A stretch of 64,000 nt of DNA, taken from Solirubrobacteraceae bacterium (lineage in GTDB: Bacteria; Actinomycetota; Thermoleophilia; Solirubrobacterales; Solirubrobacteraceae). The notes under the pieces are model-generated. The model was not told where the DNA came from. It saw only the letters and a program-made list of their open reading frames with translations, and ran no database searches. The stretch lies in assembly GCA_030447785.1 (NCBI GenBank), contig JAUJOF010000001.1:385368-449367 (forward strand). The letters are read 5' to 3'. The translations under genes and the position numbers were made by a program. Below are positions 45,495 through 54,240 of the stretch, piece by piece (positions within the stretch are counted from its first letter, which is position 1; every line of letters starts with the position of its first letter).

Positions 45495-46595
45495 CTACGG
45501 GGCGGTCGCCGCGACGATCTCGGCCATGACCTCCCCCAGGTCGCCGTTGGTCTCGAAGATCTCCAGCTGGCGAGTGGCGCCGTTGCCGCGCTGGAGCAGG
45601 TCGACGACGCCCTCCAGCTCACCCTCGGCGCCCAGGTCCTGAGCGTGGGGGCGCAGGCGATCGACCAGCCGCCGGGCGAGCTGGCGGGTGGAGATGCGCT
45701 CCTCGGAGGGCAGGTCGACCAGCTCGCCGTCGAGGCCGTGGCGCGCGGCCAGCCACTTGTTCTCGTCGAGCATCGCGTAGGGGTAGTCCGACAGCGCCAC
45801 GCCCTCGGTGAAGTGCTCGGCCAGCTCGCGCACCATGGCCTGGATGAGGGCGGCCAGGGCCAGCGTGTGCTCCACCCGGGTCTGCTGGTCGCACACGCGC
45901 ACCTCCACCGTGCCCAGGCGCGGGTGAGGGCGGATGTCGTACCAGAGGTAGGTGTAGTCGGCCATCACACCGCTGGAGACCATGAACTCGATCGACTCCG
46001 CGTAGTGGTCCCACGTACGGTACGCGGGCGGGATGCCCACGCGCGGAAAGGCGCGGAAGATCGGCGTTCGGGTCGAGAGCAGGCCGGTGGCGTCGGCGCG
46101 CCAGAAGGGCGAGTTGGCCGACAGCGCCAGCAACACCGGCATGTGCACGCGCATGCCGTCGGCCACGTGGATGGCCTTGTCGGGGTCGTCGAGGCCGACG
46201 TGGACGTGCATGCCGAAGATGAGCTCCTGACGGGCCACGAAGCGCAGGGCGTTGACCAGGTCGCGGTAGCGGTCGCGCGCGACGATGCGCTGGTCCTCCC
46301 ACATGGCGAACGGGTGGGTGCCGGCGGCACCGATGGTGAGGTCCTGGCCGGCGGCGTGGGCGAGGACCTGGCGGCGCAGCTGGACCAGCTGCTCGCGGGC
46401 GGTCGGCAGATCCGGGCAGGGCTTGGTGGCGACCTCCAGCACGGACTCCATGAGCTCGGGCTTGACGTCGTCGGAGGGAGCATCGACCAGGAGCTCCTCG
46501 ATCGCGTTGACCAGGGCGTAGGATTCCCGGTCGACGATCATCAGCTCCTCCTCGATGCCGACCGTGTAGTTCGGCCCGCGGAAGGCGTGCTCCAT
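45495..46595 (-). CDS. Carboxylate-amine ligase of the GCS2 (YbdK) family
   Basis: The 366-residue protein starts with the family signature YTVGIEEELMIVDRESYALV, followed by ELMESVLEVATKPCPDL, GMHVHVGLDDPDKAI, LLALSANSPFW and TVEVRVCDQQTRVEHTLALA. Members join glutamate to cysteine or another amine with ATP. The position of mycothiol-type metabolism in this organism makes gamma-glutamylcysteine synthesis uncertain, and the exact substrate is unknown. ATG 46595 is chosen; an upstream extension in the same frame does not look conserved. Confidence 0.9.
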   Translation of the reverse strand: MEHAFRGPNYTVGIEEELMIVDRESYALVNAIEELLVDAPSDDVKPELMESVLEVATKPCPDLPTAREQLVQLRRQVLAHAAGQDLTIGAAGTHPFAMWEDQRIVARDRYRDLVNALRFVARQELIFGMHVHVGLDDPDKAIHVADGMRVHMPVLLALSANSPFWRADATGLLSTRTPIFRAFPRVGIPPAYRTWDHYAESIEFMVSSGVMADYTYLWYDIRPHPRLGTVEVRVCDQQTRVEHTLALAALIQAMVRELAEHFTEGVALSDYPYAMLDENKWLAARHGLDGELVDLPSEERISTRQLARRLVDRLRPHAQDLGAEGELEGVVDLLQRGNGATRQLEIFETNGDLGEVMAEIVAATAP

Positions 46596-46694
46596 CGCGC
46601 GGGGGAGCGTACCCGTGCACGCGCGGAATACTCCGGGGTTGGTCACGCGCCTGCAACGACGCGTGCACGGGGCCGGGGCGGCGCGTAGCTTCGC

Positions 46695-47204
46695 GTGCGA
46701 TGCGCCGGCCCGACCGCCCTCCTGTGGACCCTCGTCTTCCTGGCCCTTGCGGGATTCGCCGGGCAGGAACTGCTCGCGGAGTTGGGCGACGGCGTACTTG
46801 CCGCGGAGGGCCGGGTGGTGGGGGTGGTGGACGGCGACACGATCGCGGTTCGCCTGGACGGGCGCGAGGAGACCGTGCGCTACATCGGCGTGGACACGCC
46901 CGAGACCAAGCGCCCGGGGACGCCCGTGCAGTGCTTCGGGCCGGCGGCCAGCGCGTTCAACGAGCGACTGGTCGACGGTGAGCGGGTGCGAGTCGAGCGG
47001 GGGGTGGAGGAGCGCGACCGGTACGGGCGGCTGCTGGGGTACGTGTACCGCGCGTCGGATGGGCTGTTCGTCAACGAGGCGCTGGTGCGGGGCGGGTATG
47101 CGCGGGCGCGGGCGTATGCGCCGAACGACCGGTATGCCGCGCAGTTCGACGCGTTGGCCGAGGCAGCGAGGGAGGGAGGGAGGGGACTCTGGAGCCGCTG
47201 CTGA
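46695..47204 (+). CDS. Secreted thermonuclease (SNase) domain protein
   Basis: The protein has 169 residues from GTG 46695 and an N-terminal signal or anchor (ALLWTLVFLALAGFAGQELL). The staphylococcal-nuclease fold follows: VVGVVDGDTIAVRLDGREET, VRYIGVDTPETKRPG (catalytic Arg and metal Asp) and VEERDRYGRLLGYVYRASDG (second catalytic Arg). It probably hydrolyses DNA or RNA outside the cell or at the membrane. A TAGCTT hexamer is 3 bases before the start, so the start or promoter is uncertain. Confidence 0.9.
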   Translation: MRCAGPTALLWTLVFLALAGFAGQELLAELGDGVLAAEGRVVGVVDGDTIAVRLDGREETVRYIGVDTPETKRPGTPVQCFGPAASAFNERLVDGERVRVERGVEERDRYGRLLGYVYRASDGLFVNEALVRGGYARARAYAPNDRYAAQFDALAEAAREGGRGLWSRC

Positions 47205-47255
47205 GGACGCTCGGTCGATCGCCGTCGCTATGCGGGGATGATCGACCAATCGTCG

Positions 47256-48278
47256 TCAGCGGACGGCGATCTCCCCCGGCTCGCCGTCGATCAGGCGCCC
47301 GACCACGGTGCCGAACGAGGTGTCGCCGCCCGGGGGCACCGCCGCGAGCAGGCCTCCCGACGTCGTGGCATCGCACACCAGGCGACGCGCGGCCTCCGGC
47401 ACATCGGCGGCGAACTCGGTGAAACGCTCCTCCGCGTAGGCGCGGTTGCGCCTCGAGCCTCCGGACACGGCGACCCCCTCGTCGCCCTCCAGCAGCGCCA
47501 TGACCCCTTCCAGCGCCGGGAGCTGGTCGCTCACCACCTCGGCCGCGCACCCGCTGGCCAGCGCCAGCTCGTGCAGGTGGCCCACCAGCCCGAAGCCGGT
47601 CACGTCGGTGAGGGCGCGAGCCCCGGCAGCGCGGGCGGCGGTCGCGGCATCCTTGTTGAGGGCGGCCATCGTCTCGGTGGCCAGGGCGAGCAGGGCGTCA
47701 TCGCTCTCTAGGTGCTCGCGCTTCACCGCCGTCGTCACGGCTCCGACCCCGAGCGGCTTGGTCAGCACCAGCACGTCGCCGGGCCGACCCCCGGCGTTGG
47801 TCAGGACGTCGCGGGGATCCACCGTCCCGGTGACCGCCAGCCCGTACTTGGGCTCGGGGTCGTCGATCGAGTGCCCGCCCACGATCGAGGCTCCCGCCTC
47901 GGTCACGGTGTCGTGCCCGCCGCGCAGGATCGCGCGCAGGATCTCCCCGCCGAGGTCCTCCAGCGGGAAGGCCACGAGGTTCAGGGCGCTGAGCGGCTGA
48001 CCGCCCATGGCATAGACGTCCGACAGGGCGTTGGCCGCGGCGATGCGCCCGAACCAGTAGGGGTCGTCGACGATCGGCGTGAAGAAGTCGACGGTCTGCA
48101 CCAGCGCGAGGTCGTCACGCACGCGCACCACGCCGGCGTCGTCCGCGGTGCCCGTGGCCACCAGCACGCGGGGATCCGTGGGGGCCGGCAGGCCGGCGAC
48201 GAGGGGATGCACCGCCGCGGCCGGCAGCTTGCAGCCGCAGCCGGCGCCGCGCGCGAGGCTCGTGAGCTTGACGGTCAC
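47256..48278 (-). CDS. selD: Selenide, water dikinase (selenophosphate synthase)
   Basis: The 340-residue protein makes selenophosphate from selenide and ATP for selenocysteine or selenouridine. The active site is GAGCGCKLP (Cys and Lys, about residues 14-17), followed by VQTVDFFTPIVDDPYWFGRI, NALSDVYAMGGQPLSALNLV, SIVGGHSIDDPEPKYGLAVT and ALTDVTGFGLVGHLHELA. The key position is Cys rather than selenocysteine. selA, selB and tRNA-Sec are not in this window. It starts at GTG 48278. Confidence 0.96.
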   Translation of the reverse strand: MTVKLTSLARGAGCGCKLPAAAVHPLVAGLPAPTDPRVLVATGTADDAGVVRVRDDLALVQTVDFFTPIVDDPYWFGRIAAANALSDVYAMGGQPLSALNLVAFPLEDLGGEILRAILRGGHDTVTEAGASIVGGHSIDDPEPKYGLAVTGTVDPRDVLTNAGGRPGDVLVLTKPLGVGAVTTAVKREHLESDDALLALATETMAALNKDAATAARAAGARALTDVTGFGLVGHLHELALASGCAAEVVSDQLPALEGVMALLEGDEGVAVSGGSRRNRAYAEERFTEFAADVPEAARRLVCDATTSGGLLAAVPPGGDTSFGTVVGRLIDGEPGEIAVR

Positions 48279-48283
48279 GTGCC

Positions 48284-48289
48284 TATCAT
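48284..48289 (+). promoter_or_regulatory. -10-like hexamer of the 48301 gene
   Basis: TATCAT lies 11 bases before GTG 48301, in the short region shared with the divergent selD. Confidence 0.4.
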
Positions 48290-48300
48290 CCCCTGCTTCC

Positions 48301-48645
48301 GTGCCGGGTGAACACCAGCCCTACACCGCTGAGGAGGTCGACGCCGCCGTCGAGGCGCTCAGCGATCCCGAGCGCCTGCGCCACGCCGAGCAGGTGGTCA
48401 CCCACGCGGCGCCCGCGCTGCAGCGGGTGCTCCACGAGGCGCTGGCCCAGGGCGGTTGGTTCGGCGACGCGCACGAGAGCGAAACCACGCGGGCGGCCAT
48501 GGCCGAGGACCCCTCCGAGCGTGTGCAGGCCGTACGCACGCTTGTTGCGGAGGAGACACGGCTGGGCATGATGGTCGGGGTGACCGTCGGGTTCGAGCTC
48601 GCTCGCGAGCTGGCGGCCCGCAGAACCTCGACCCAGGAAGACTGA
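48301..48645 (+). CDS. Small helical protein of unknown function
   Basis: The 114-residue protein starts MPGEHQPYTAEEVDAAVEAL, with RLRHAEQVVTHAAPALQRVL and RLGMMVGVTVGFELARELAA. It is alpha-helical and acidic, without Cys. No named family is recognised. It lies 3 bases before the MBL-fold hydrolase gene and is probably in one operon with it. Confidence 0.7.
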   Translation: MPGEHQPYTAEEVDAAVEALSDPERLRHAEQVVTHAAPALQRVLHEALAQGGWFGDAHESETTRAAMAEDPSERVQAVRTLVAEETRLGMMVGVTVGFELARELAARRTSTQED

Positions 48646-48648
48646 CCC

Positions 48649-49335
48649 ATGGACATCCGCTGGCTCGGCCAGTCGTGCTTCTCGATCAGCGAGGGCGGCT
48701 CCACGCTGCTGATCGACCCATTCCTGACCGACAACCCCAAGGGTGCCGCATCGGCCGACGAAGTGGAGGCCGACGTCATCGCCCTCACCCACGGCCACTT
48801 CGACCACCTCGGCGACACGGTGGACATCGCCAGGCGCACCGGCGCCACCGTGGTGGCCACCTTCGAGCTGGCCCACGAGTTGATGGGCAAGCTGGGGGGC
48901 GACCATCCGGTGGTCGATCCCAACCTGGGCGGCACGGTGAAGTTCGACTGGGGGTGGATCAAGCTCGTGCCCGCCTGGCACACGGCGGTCACCCCCGACG
49001 GCACGCCCCATACGCCCGCGGGCCTGGTGGTCCACATGGGCGAGCGCACGATCTACCACCTGGGCGACACGGCCCTGTTCAGTGACCTCGCGCTGGTGGC
49101 CAAGCGCGGTGACCCGATCGACCTGGCACTCGTGCCCATCGGCGGCCACTACACGATGGACCGCTGGGACGCCGTGGAGGCGGCGAACCTGATCGCCGCC
49201 AGGCAGGTCATCCCCTGCCACTACGACACGTTCCCGCCCATCGAGACCAACGCGCGGGCCTTCAAGGCCGACGTCGAGAACGCGACGTCCTCGGAGGTCG
49301 TGGTCCTCGATCCGGGGGACAGCCACTCGCTGTGA
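48649..49335 (+). CDS. UPF0173-type metal-dependent hydrolase (MBL fold)
   Basis: The 228-residue metallo-beta-lactamase-fold protein starts MDIRWLGQSCFSISEGG and carries the zinc motif LTHGHFDHLGD (about residues 46-56), then PAWHTAV, YHLGDTALFSDL and IGGHYTMDRWDAVEAA, ending with the conserved CHYDTFPPIE. The length and motifs match the UPF0173 family (UlaG-like), whose substrate is usually unknown. The stop overlaps the following GTG by 4 bases. Confidence 0.93.
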   Translation: MDIRWLGQSCFSISEGGSTLLIDPFLTDNPKGAASADEVEADVIALTHGHFDHLGDTVDIARRTGATVVATFELAHELMGKLGGDHPVVDPNLGGTVKFDWGWIKLVPAWHTAVTPDGTPHTPAGLVVHMGERTIYHLGDTALFSDLALVAKRGDPIDLALVPIGGHYTMDRWDAVEAANLIAARQVIPCHYDTFPPIETNARAFKADVENATSSEVVVLDPGDSHSL

Positions 49336-49607
49336 TCCACGCCGTCGTGCTCATCGAGGCCGAGCGCAGCGCGCTGGGCGCGCTGGGCGGCGACCTGGCC
49401 GAGATCGACGGCGTGGGCGCCGCCTACTAGGTGACCGGCGAGTGGGACTTCGTGGTGCTGGTGCACGTGCCCACGCCCGAGCAGCTGCGCGACACCGTCG
49501 CCGGGCGCATCGCCGAGCTGACCGGCGTCGCACGCACCCAGACCATGGTCGCCTTCGAGGCCTTCTCGCGCCACGACCTCGAGGCGCTGTTCTCCATCGG
49601 ACAGTGA
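49332..49607 (+). pseudogene. Lrp/AsnC ligand-binding (RAM) domain protein with in-frame TAG
   Basis: From GTG 49332 the 91-codon frame reads IHAVVLIEAERSALGALGGD, AEIDGVGAAY, a TAG at 49428-49430, then VTGEWDFVVLVHVPTPEQLR and TQTMVAFEAFSRHDLEALFS. This is the stand-alone Lrp/AsnC effector-binding domain without HTH. The stop stands where relatives usually have Ser before V-T-G-E, so a one-base change from TCG is the simplest explanation. It may be a sequencing error or a real nonsense mutation. It overlaps the genes on both sides by 4 bases. Confidence 0.8.
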
Positions 49608-50131
49608 GGGTCGGGTTCGCAGTCGTGCCGGCCGTCCTCCTCCTCGCCGCCTGCGGCGAGGGCCAAGAGCCCGCGGCGGGCCCGCCGACGCAGCCCTCCC
49701 CGCCACCGGCGGCCCCGGCCCCCGAGGAGGCGCCGCCCGGGGAGGAGCCCTCGCCGCCCGGGGAGGAGGCGCCGGAAGGCTCCGGCGAGGGCACCGGCGG
49801 CGCCAGGCCGCCCAGCCCCGAGGAGCAGCCCGGCGGCGCGGGCGACGCCGAAGGCGCGCTGGTGCCCGCCGTCTTCTCGCTGGCCTCCGACGCCCGCCTC
49901 TCGCCGCCCATCGTGCGGGTGCCCGAGTTCCTGGGCATCGAGCTGAGCGTCAGCTCCAGCGACGATCGCGCCCATCGCGTCACCCTGCGCACCGATCCGT
50001 CCGTTACGGTGCGGGTGCCCGCCGGGGGCAGCGTCACCCGCCAGGTCGAGGGTCAGCGCGCCGGCGACATCGCCGTGCTGGTCGACGGCCGGCGGGCGGG
50101 ACGCCTCGACGTGGGCTTCGAACCGGGCCCC
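49604..50131 (+). CDS. Pro/Glu-rich lipoprotein with cupredoxin-like C-terminus
   Basis: The gene starts at GTG 49604, overlapping the preceding stop. The lipobox is VLLLAAC (Cys about residue 15). A Pro/Glu/Gly-rich linker follows (residues about 20-80), then a beta-rich domain (PPIVRVPEFLGIELSVSSSD to RAGRLDVGFEPGP) like the cupredoxin-fold EfeO-type domain, but without an obvious copper site. The natural stop is not visible: the frame continues open to 50689, yet the next gene and a palindromic repeat begin at about 50134, so the 3' end given is approximate. Confidence 0.65.
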
Positions 50132-50133
50132 CT

Positions 50134-50151
50134 TGTGTCGCTATCGCGACC
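50134..50151 (-). repeat. Palindromic 18-bp dispersed repeat (inverted copy)
   Basis: On the minus strand it reads GGTCGCGATAGCGACACA, identical to 32435-32452. It contains the hairpin GTCGC-GATA-GCGAC. Both copies sit between genes. Confidence 0.7.
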
Positions 50152-50179
50152 CGCGCCTCCCGCGGCCACACCCCGGCGC

Positions 50180-50856
50180 TTGCGCCCCCCTCGTCAAGCC
50201 CGGTTTCGGTCCGAGCGCGCCCCAGCTGCTGGGCCGCCTGCCGCGGTGGGCGCAGGTGGCGCTCGCCCTGCTCGCGGCGGTCCTTGTCGCGCTGGCCGCG
50301 TGGTGGGTGGTCGCGGGGCGCAACGCCGGCGAGCAGTTCACCGTCGTGCCCGGTCCGGTCCCTTTCACCCTGACCTGGGGCGAGGAGTTCGAGCGCGTGC
50401 AGGGGGACGGCGCCCTGCTGGCCCTCGAGCACCGCCGCGAGGACGGCCTGTTCATCAGCTCCTTCACCGTGCGCCCGATGACGCTGCCGCCCTACCGCGG
50501 GCGCTCCAGCGGCTTCCTGCCCCTGTTCGCCACCTTCCACATCGACGACCTGCGCGAGCGCGAGGCCGGCTTTCGGCTTGTCGAGGAGGGCAAGGCCCGG
50601 ATCAACCTCGTGCCCGGCTACGAGGTCGTCTTTCGGACCAAGCGCTCCCGGGGCCGAGGGCGAGCGCACGGTCTACGGTCGCGACGTGATGCTCGTGCCC
50701 GACGTTCCGGGCGCCCGCCAGGGCGTGCTGTTGCAGTTGCGCGCCACCCCCGCCTCGCGCACGCCGAACCCCGTGAGCACGGGCGACTACGGACCGCTGC
50801 GTACGCCCTACCGCTCCTTCCAGTTGGGCACGGAGCGCGGCGAGGACGGCACCTAG
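50180..50856 (+). pseudogene. Single-pass membrane protein, frameshifted
   Basis: The reconstructed protein begins near TTG 50180 (LVKPGFGPSAPQLLGRLPRW), has one membrane helix (VALALLAAVLVALAAWWVVA) and an extracellular domain (FTVVPGPVPFTLTWGEEFER, DGLFISSFTVRPMTLPPYRG, INLVPGYEVVFRTK). Near 50642 a one-base change moves the frame to EGERTVYGRDVMLVPDVPGA and SFQLGTERGEDGT, stopping at 50856. The start may also be affected by an indel in a run of six C. About 225 residues; no family is recognised. Confidence 0.65.
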
Positions 50857-50873
50857 TGCCGGAGGGACCGCTA

Positions 50874-51212
50874 GTGGGTCCCGTCGAGCTCGCCCACTTC
50901 CAGGCCGTCGACATGCGCGTCGGGCGCGTGGTGGCGGTGGAGGACTTCCCCGAGGCGCGGCGTCCGGCCTGGAGGTTGCGCATCGACTTCGGCCCCGAGC
51001 TCGGCGAGCGCACCTCGTCGGCGCAGATCGCTCACTACGCGCGGGAGGAGCTGCGGGGCACGCTGGTGGTGGCGGTGGTCAACTTCCCGCCGCGCCAGAT
51101 CGGTCCCGTCCGCTCGGAGGTGCTGGTGCTGGGGGCGGTGGCCGCTGACCACCCGGTCCGGCTGCTGCGCCCCGACCCCGGGGCGCAGCCGGGCGACCGG
51201 GTCGCCTGGAGC
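50874..51212 (+). CDS. CsaA-like tRNA-binding domain protein
   Basis: The protein has about 112 residues of an OB-fold tRNA-binding (EMAP-like) domain: FQAVDMRVGRVVAVEDFPEA, ARRPAWRLRIDFGPELGERT, SSAQIAHYAREELRGTLVVA, VVNFPPRQIGPVRSEVLVLG. CsaA proteins bind tRNA or act as export chaperones. GTG 50874 has GGAGGG about 8 bases upstream; GTG 50856 overlaps the preceding stop and is an alternative. The frame stays open to 51773, but that part lies opposite the sigma-factor gene and is not credible, so the real stop was probably lost near 51210. Confidence 0.8.
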
Positions 51213-52729
51213 TACTCGCGGACGCTGTCGTCCGCGCGGTCGCGGTCCGCGCTGTTGTCGCGCATGCCGTCGGTGACCTCGACGGGGAGCGCTGACGCGC
51301 TCGGGAGCAGCGTGTTCCTCGCGCTCTCGCCGCTGGGGAGGGTGGTCGTCTCGGACTTCGCCTGGGGCGGGCCGGCCGGGATGTTCTGGACGGGCTTGGG
51401 CTCGGGGGTGGGGGTCGCGGCCGGGCCGGAAGCGGGCTGTGTGGCGGGCGCCTGTCCGCCGGCGCTGGGCGTCGTGGGGGCCTCGATCTCCCCGGCGGTG
51501 GCGGCGCCGGGGTCGCGGGGGCCTCGATCTCCCCGGCGGTGGCGGACGCTGGGCGTCGGGCTTGCCCTTGCCGCCGGACCGCCCCCGTCGCGCTTGGACT
51601 CGCGCTGCGCTTTGGGGCCCACCACGGACGCGGCCGCGCCGTCGGAGGGCTTGGCGGGCAGCGCGCGCGCCGGAGGCGCCTGGCTGATGACCGCCGGGCC
51701 GGGGGGGTGCTCTTCGCGCGCACCTCGGCCGACTGGGGACGGTCGCGCTCGGGGCCGGCCTGCACCTGCTTGACCTCCACCGCCCCGGCGGTGACGATCG
51801 CTGCGGCCGCCAGGCCCGCCACCGTCTTGGAGGCAACGGTGGTGAGCGCGCCGCCCAGCGAGGCCGCGCCGCCGGCCGCCGCGCTGCCCGCGACGGCGCC
51901 GCTCGCGGCGCTCGCGCTGGCGGTGGTGCCCACGTGGGCCAGCAGGGCCTTCTTGAGGAACAGCAGCGGCGCGACAGGCAGCAGCACGGCGAGCTGGCGG
52001 TTGGTGCTGCGCAGCTGCTTGCGGAAGTTGTCGCAGCGCTCGCACTGGCGCACGTGGCGGCGTCCGGGCGCGCTGGAGCGCCGCAGGCCCTCGGCGACCT
52101 CGCCCAGCTCCTCGCGCACCGTTTCGCACGTCATCTGGCGCGCCTCGGCGGCCTCGGCCAGCGAGACCCGCGCGCGCACCAGCAGCGACTTGATGGAGGG
52201 AACGGTGGCGTCCATCGCCTCGGCGATCTGCTCGTAGCTGAGCGCGTCGATCTCGCGCAGCAGCAGTGCGGTGCGCTGCGTCTCGGGCAGCTCCTGCACG
52301 TCGGCCACGAGCTGGCGGAACTCCTCGCGGCGGTGCACCCGGTCGGCGGTGGTCGTGCCCCGTCGGCCAGATGGACGTCCATCGAGTCCTGACCCACCGC
52401 GGTCTGGCGGCGCAGGTGGTTGAGCGAGCGGTTGCGCGCGATGCGATACAGCCACGGCCGCACGTTGATCTCGCGGTCGTCGGCAGCATCGCGTTGAAGG
52501 CGGCCGCGAAGACCTCCTGAAGCACGTCCTCGGCGTCCTCGCGCGAGGAGAGCATGTGGCGGCAGAAGGCCAGCAGCCGCGCCTGGTAGCGCCCCACGAG
52601 CGCCTCGAAGGCGGCGTGCTGGCCGCGGCGCGCAAGGGCGACCAGGCGCTCGTCGGACTGCAGGCGCAGCAGCGGCGTCGGGCCGCGGAGCCCGAGGGCT
52701 TTCGAATGTCGAAGTGCTGAGGCTTCCAC
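51212..52729 (-). pseudogene. ECF sigma factor with fused zinc-finger, membrane segment and Pro-rich tail, frameshifted
   Basis: Frames joined by shifts near 52490, 52370 and 51730 give about 505 residues. Sigma region 2 is LVALARRGQHAAFEALVGRY and SSREDAEDVLQEVFAAAFNA, then WLYRIARNRSLNHLRR; region 4 is LPETQRTALLLREIDALSYE and IAEAMDATVPSIKSLLVRAR. Directly after comes GRRHVRQCERCDNFRKQL, an HxxxCxxC anti-sigma-type (zf-HC2) motif, then hydrophobic stretches (LAVLLPVAPLLFLKKALL, VASKTVAGLAAAAIVTAG) and a Pro/Ala-rich tail. This suggests a sigma factor with its own membrane anti-sigma module. It starts at GTG 52729. Confidence 0.75.
51476..51545 (-). repeat. 29-bp tandem repeat with 41-bp period in the sigma-factor tail
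   Basis: Two identical 29-base copies (51476-51504 and 51517-51545) encode ATAGEIEAP in two different frames. The 41-base period is not a multiple of three, so the duplication itself changes the reading frame. Confidence 0.75.
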
Positions 52730-52866
52730 GCGCGTGGGAGGGACCGGTTGGCCCTCGACCGGTAAGAACGCTCGACCAGCGTAGAGGTTGCGCTCTCGCG
52801 GCCCTCCGCCACTGGGCGGCGAGCAACGCCCTCCTGTGACGACTCGAGGCCTAGACTCGCGTTCCC

Positions 52867-52951
52867 GCCCGGGTCGCGGAACAGGTACACGCAAGCCGGC
52901 TTAAACCCGGCTGCCCCTCGGGGCATGAGGGTTCGAATCCCTCCCCGGGTA
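52867..52951 (+). tRNA. tRNA-Leu (anticodon TAA)
   Basis: The acceptor strands GCCCGGG and CCCGGGT pair (one G-U). The anticodon stem AGCCGG/CCGGCT holds loop CTTAAAC with anticodon TAA. A long variable arm (GCCCCTCGGGGC) marks a class II tRNA, and the T arm contains GGTTCGAATCC. CCA is not encoded. It reads UUA codons, which are rare in such GC-rich genomes. Confidence 0.93.
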
Positions 52952-53018
52952 CTCATCCTGGAACGACTTGCGGGGTCGGGGGCCATTGGCGCCCGACCCC
53001 GCGCAGCGTTTCCGATGG

Positions 53019-54002
53019 CTAGCGGCGGTACTCGCGCAGCCGCGCGGCGAAGGACGTCAGCGCCGGGCGCGCCGAGCCGTCAAGGCGCACGAGGCCCGCG
53101 TCGAAGCGGTTCGTGCAGTTGGTGCCCGTCCAGTTGTAGGAGTACAGGCGCTTGATGTCCCGGCGGTACTTCTTGGCCAGGCGGAACATGTGGTTGATCG
53201 CCTTGGCCTGGCGCCGCTCGGCGGTCGCGATGGACGACGCGCTGCTGGGGTTGCACGGGAAGCTGCGGCCGAAGCCGGCCAGGCCACCGGTCTCCGTGTA
53301 CCAGAACTTCGCACGGCGGTTGGAGCGCTTGACCTCGCGGATGATGGAGCGCGTGGTCGTGGTCCGGTAGCGGTTGACCTCCGAGTAGTTGTGGATGCCG
53401 ACGATCAGCTTCGTCGACCGCCCGGCCGAGCCCGCCGCGCGGAACCACGTGCGGATGTATCTGTCGTAGTTGGTACTGCTGCGCCCCTTCTTCTGGTCCA
53501 GGATGTCGAGCGCGACGATCGTGCAGCCCTTGCAGAACTTGCGCATCGCCTTGTAGTAGGAGGCCGCGCGGCTGGCGCTGCGGAACGTGGGCTGGGTGTC
53601 GTGGTTGGCCTCGTTCCACACGCCCCAGTCCTTCACCCCGGCCGGGCGGTAGCGCTTGTACAGCGCGCCGACCTTCGCGCGGTAGGCGCGCACGGAGGGC
53701 AGCTTGCCCTTGCCCGGGCGCAGGTCATCGGTGGAGATGTGCATGAGCACCCGCTGGCCGCGGGCGCGCGCCGCGCCGACGAACTGGTCGGCCTTGGCGA
53801 GCTCGCCCGGCTTGTCGATCGCGTCCCAGTGGATGAAGTAGCGGGTCTGGCTGACCTTGAGGGCCTGCCAGCTGGGATGGCTGAACATCGAGGAATTCTG
53901 GTCGGCGATGCCGACGGCGATGTTGACCCGCGCCGAGGCGACGGCCGGGAGGGCGAGGAGCGCGACGAGCGCCAGCAGGGGCGCCAGCAGGCGACGGGGC
54001 AC
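53019..54002 (-). CDS. Secreted clan-A-like glycoside hydrolase
   Basis: The protein has about 327 residues from GTG 54002 (AAAGGA site; ATG 54026 is possible). The signal peptide is LLAPLLALVALLALPAVASA. The TIM-barrel part shows ALKVSQTRYFIHWDAIDKPG, GVKDWGVWNEANHDTQPTF with the acid/base Glu in WNEAN, and RAKFWYTETGGLAGFG with the likely nucleophile Glu in YTETG. These are hallmarks of clan GH-A (GH5/GH39-like). The substrate is unknown; the C5-epimerase-like gene 240 bases away hints at a uronic-acid-containing polysaccharide. Confidence 0.85.
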   Translation of the reverse strand: MPRRLLAPLLALVALLALPAVASARVNIAVGIADQNSSMFSHPSWQALKVSQTRYFIHWDAIDKPGELAKADQFVGAARARGQRVLMHISTDDLRPGKGKLPSVRAYRAKVGALYKRYRPAGVKDWGVWNEANHDTQPTFRSASRAASYYKAMRKFCKGCTIVALDILDQKKGRSSTNYDRYIRTWFRAAGSAGRSTKLIVGIHNYSEVNRYRTTTTRSIIREVKRSNRRAKFWYTETGGLAGFGRSFPCNPSSASSIATAERRQAKAINHMFRLAKKYRRDIKRLYSYNWTGTNCTNRFDAGLVRLDGSARPALTSFAARLREYRR

Positions 54003-54240
54003 GGGGCAGGGTCCTTTCACGAGCAAGAGGGCGGGCGCAGAGGCCGGTGCCGCGGGCGACCGATGAGGCCCGGCCTCCCGCGGTGCCGGTCACGATAGGA
54101 CATCGGCAGTCGAGTGCGTGACCTTTAGGCCGGGCGTCCGAGATCGGGTGCGGCCCGTCCGGGGGTGGGCCGGGGGCTGAGGACCGCCGTCTGCCCAGGC
54201 GCGCGGAGCGCTGAGCGGCGCCGAGGAGGTGTCGGATTGC

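Noticed and set aside
47256..48278. Selenocysteine-containing SelD
   Set aside because: The catalytic codon is Cys (TGC) in GCGCK, and no in-frame TGA occurs there.
49428..49430. In-frame stop as a selenocysteine or pyrrolysine codon, given selD nearby
   Set aside because: Selenocysteine uses TGA, not TAG; no SECIS-like hairpin or pyrrolysine gene is seen, and the position is normally Ser.
51213..51773. Continuation of the CsaA-like frame to 51773
   Set aside because: It lies opposite the better supported sigma-factor tail and lacks any tRNA-binding domain similarity. A lost stop is more likely.
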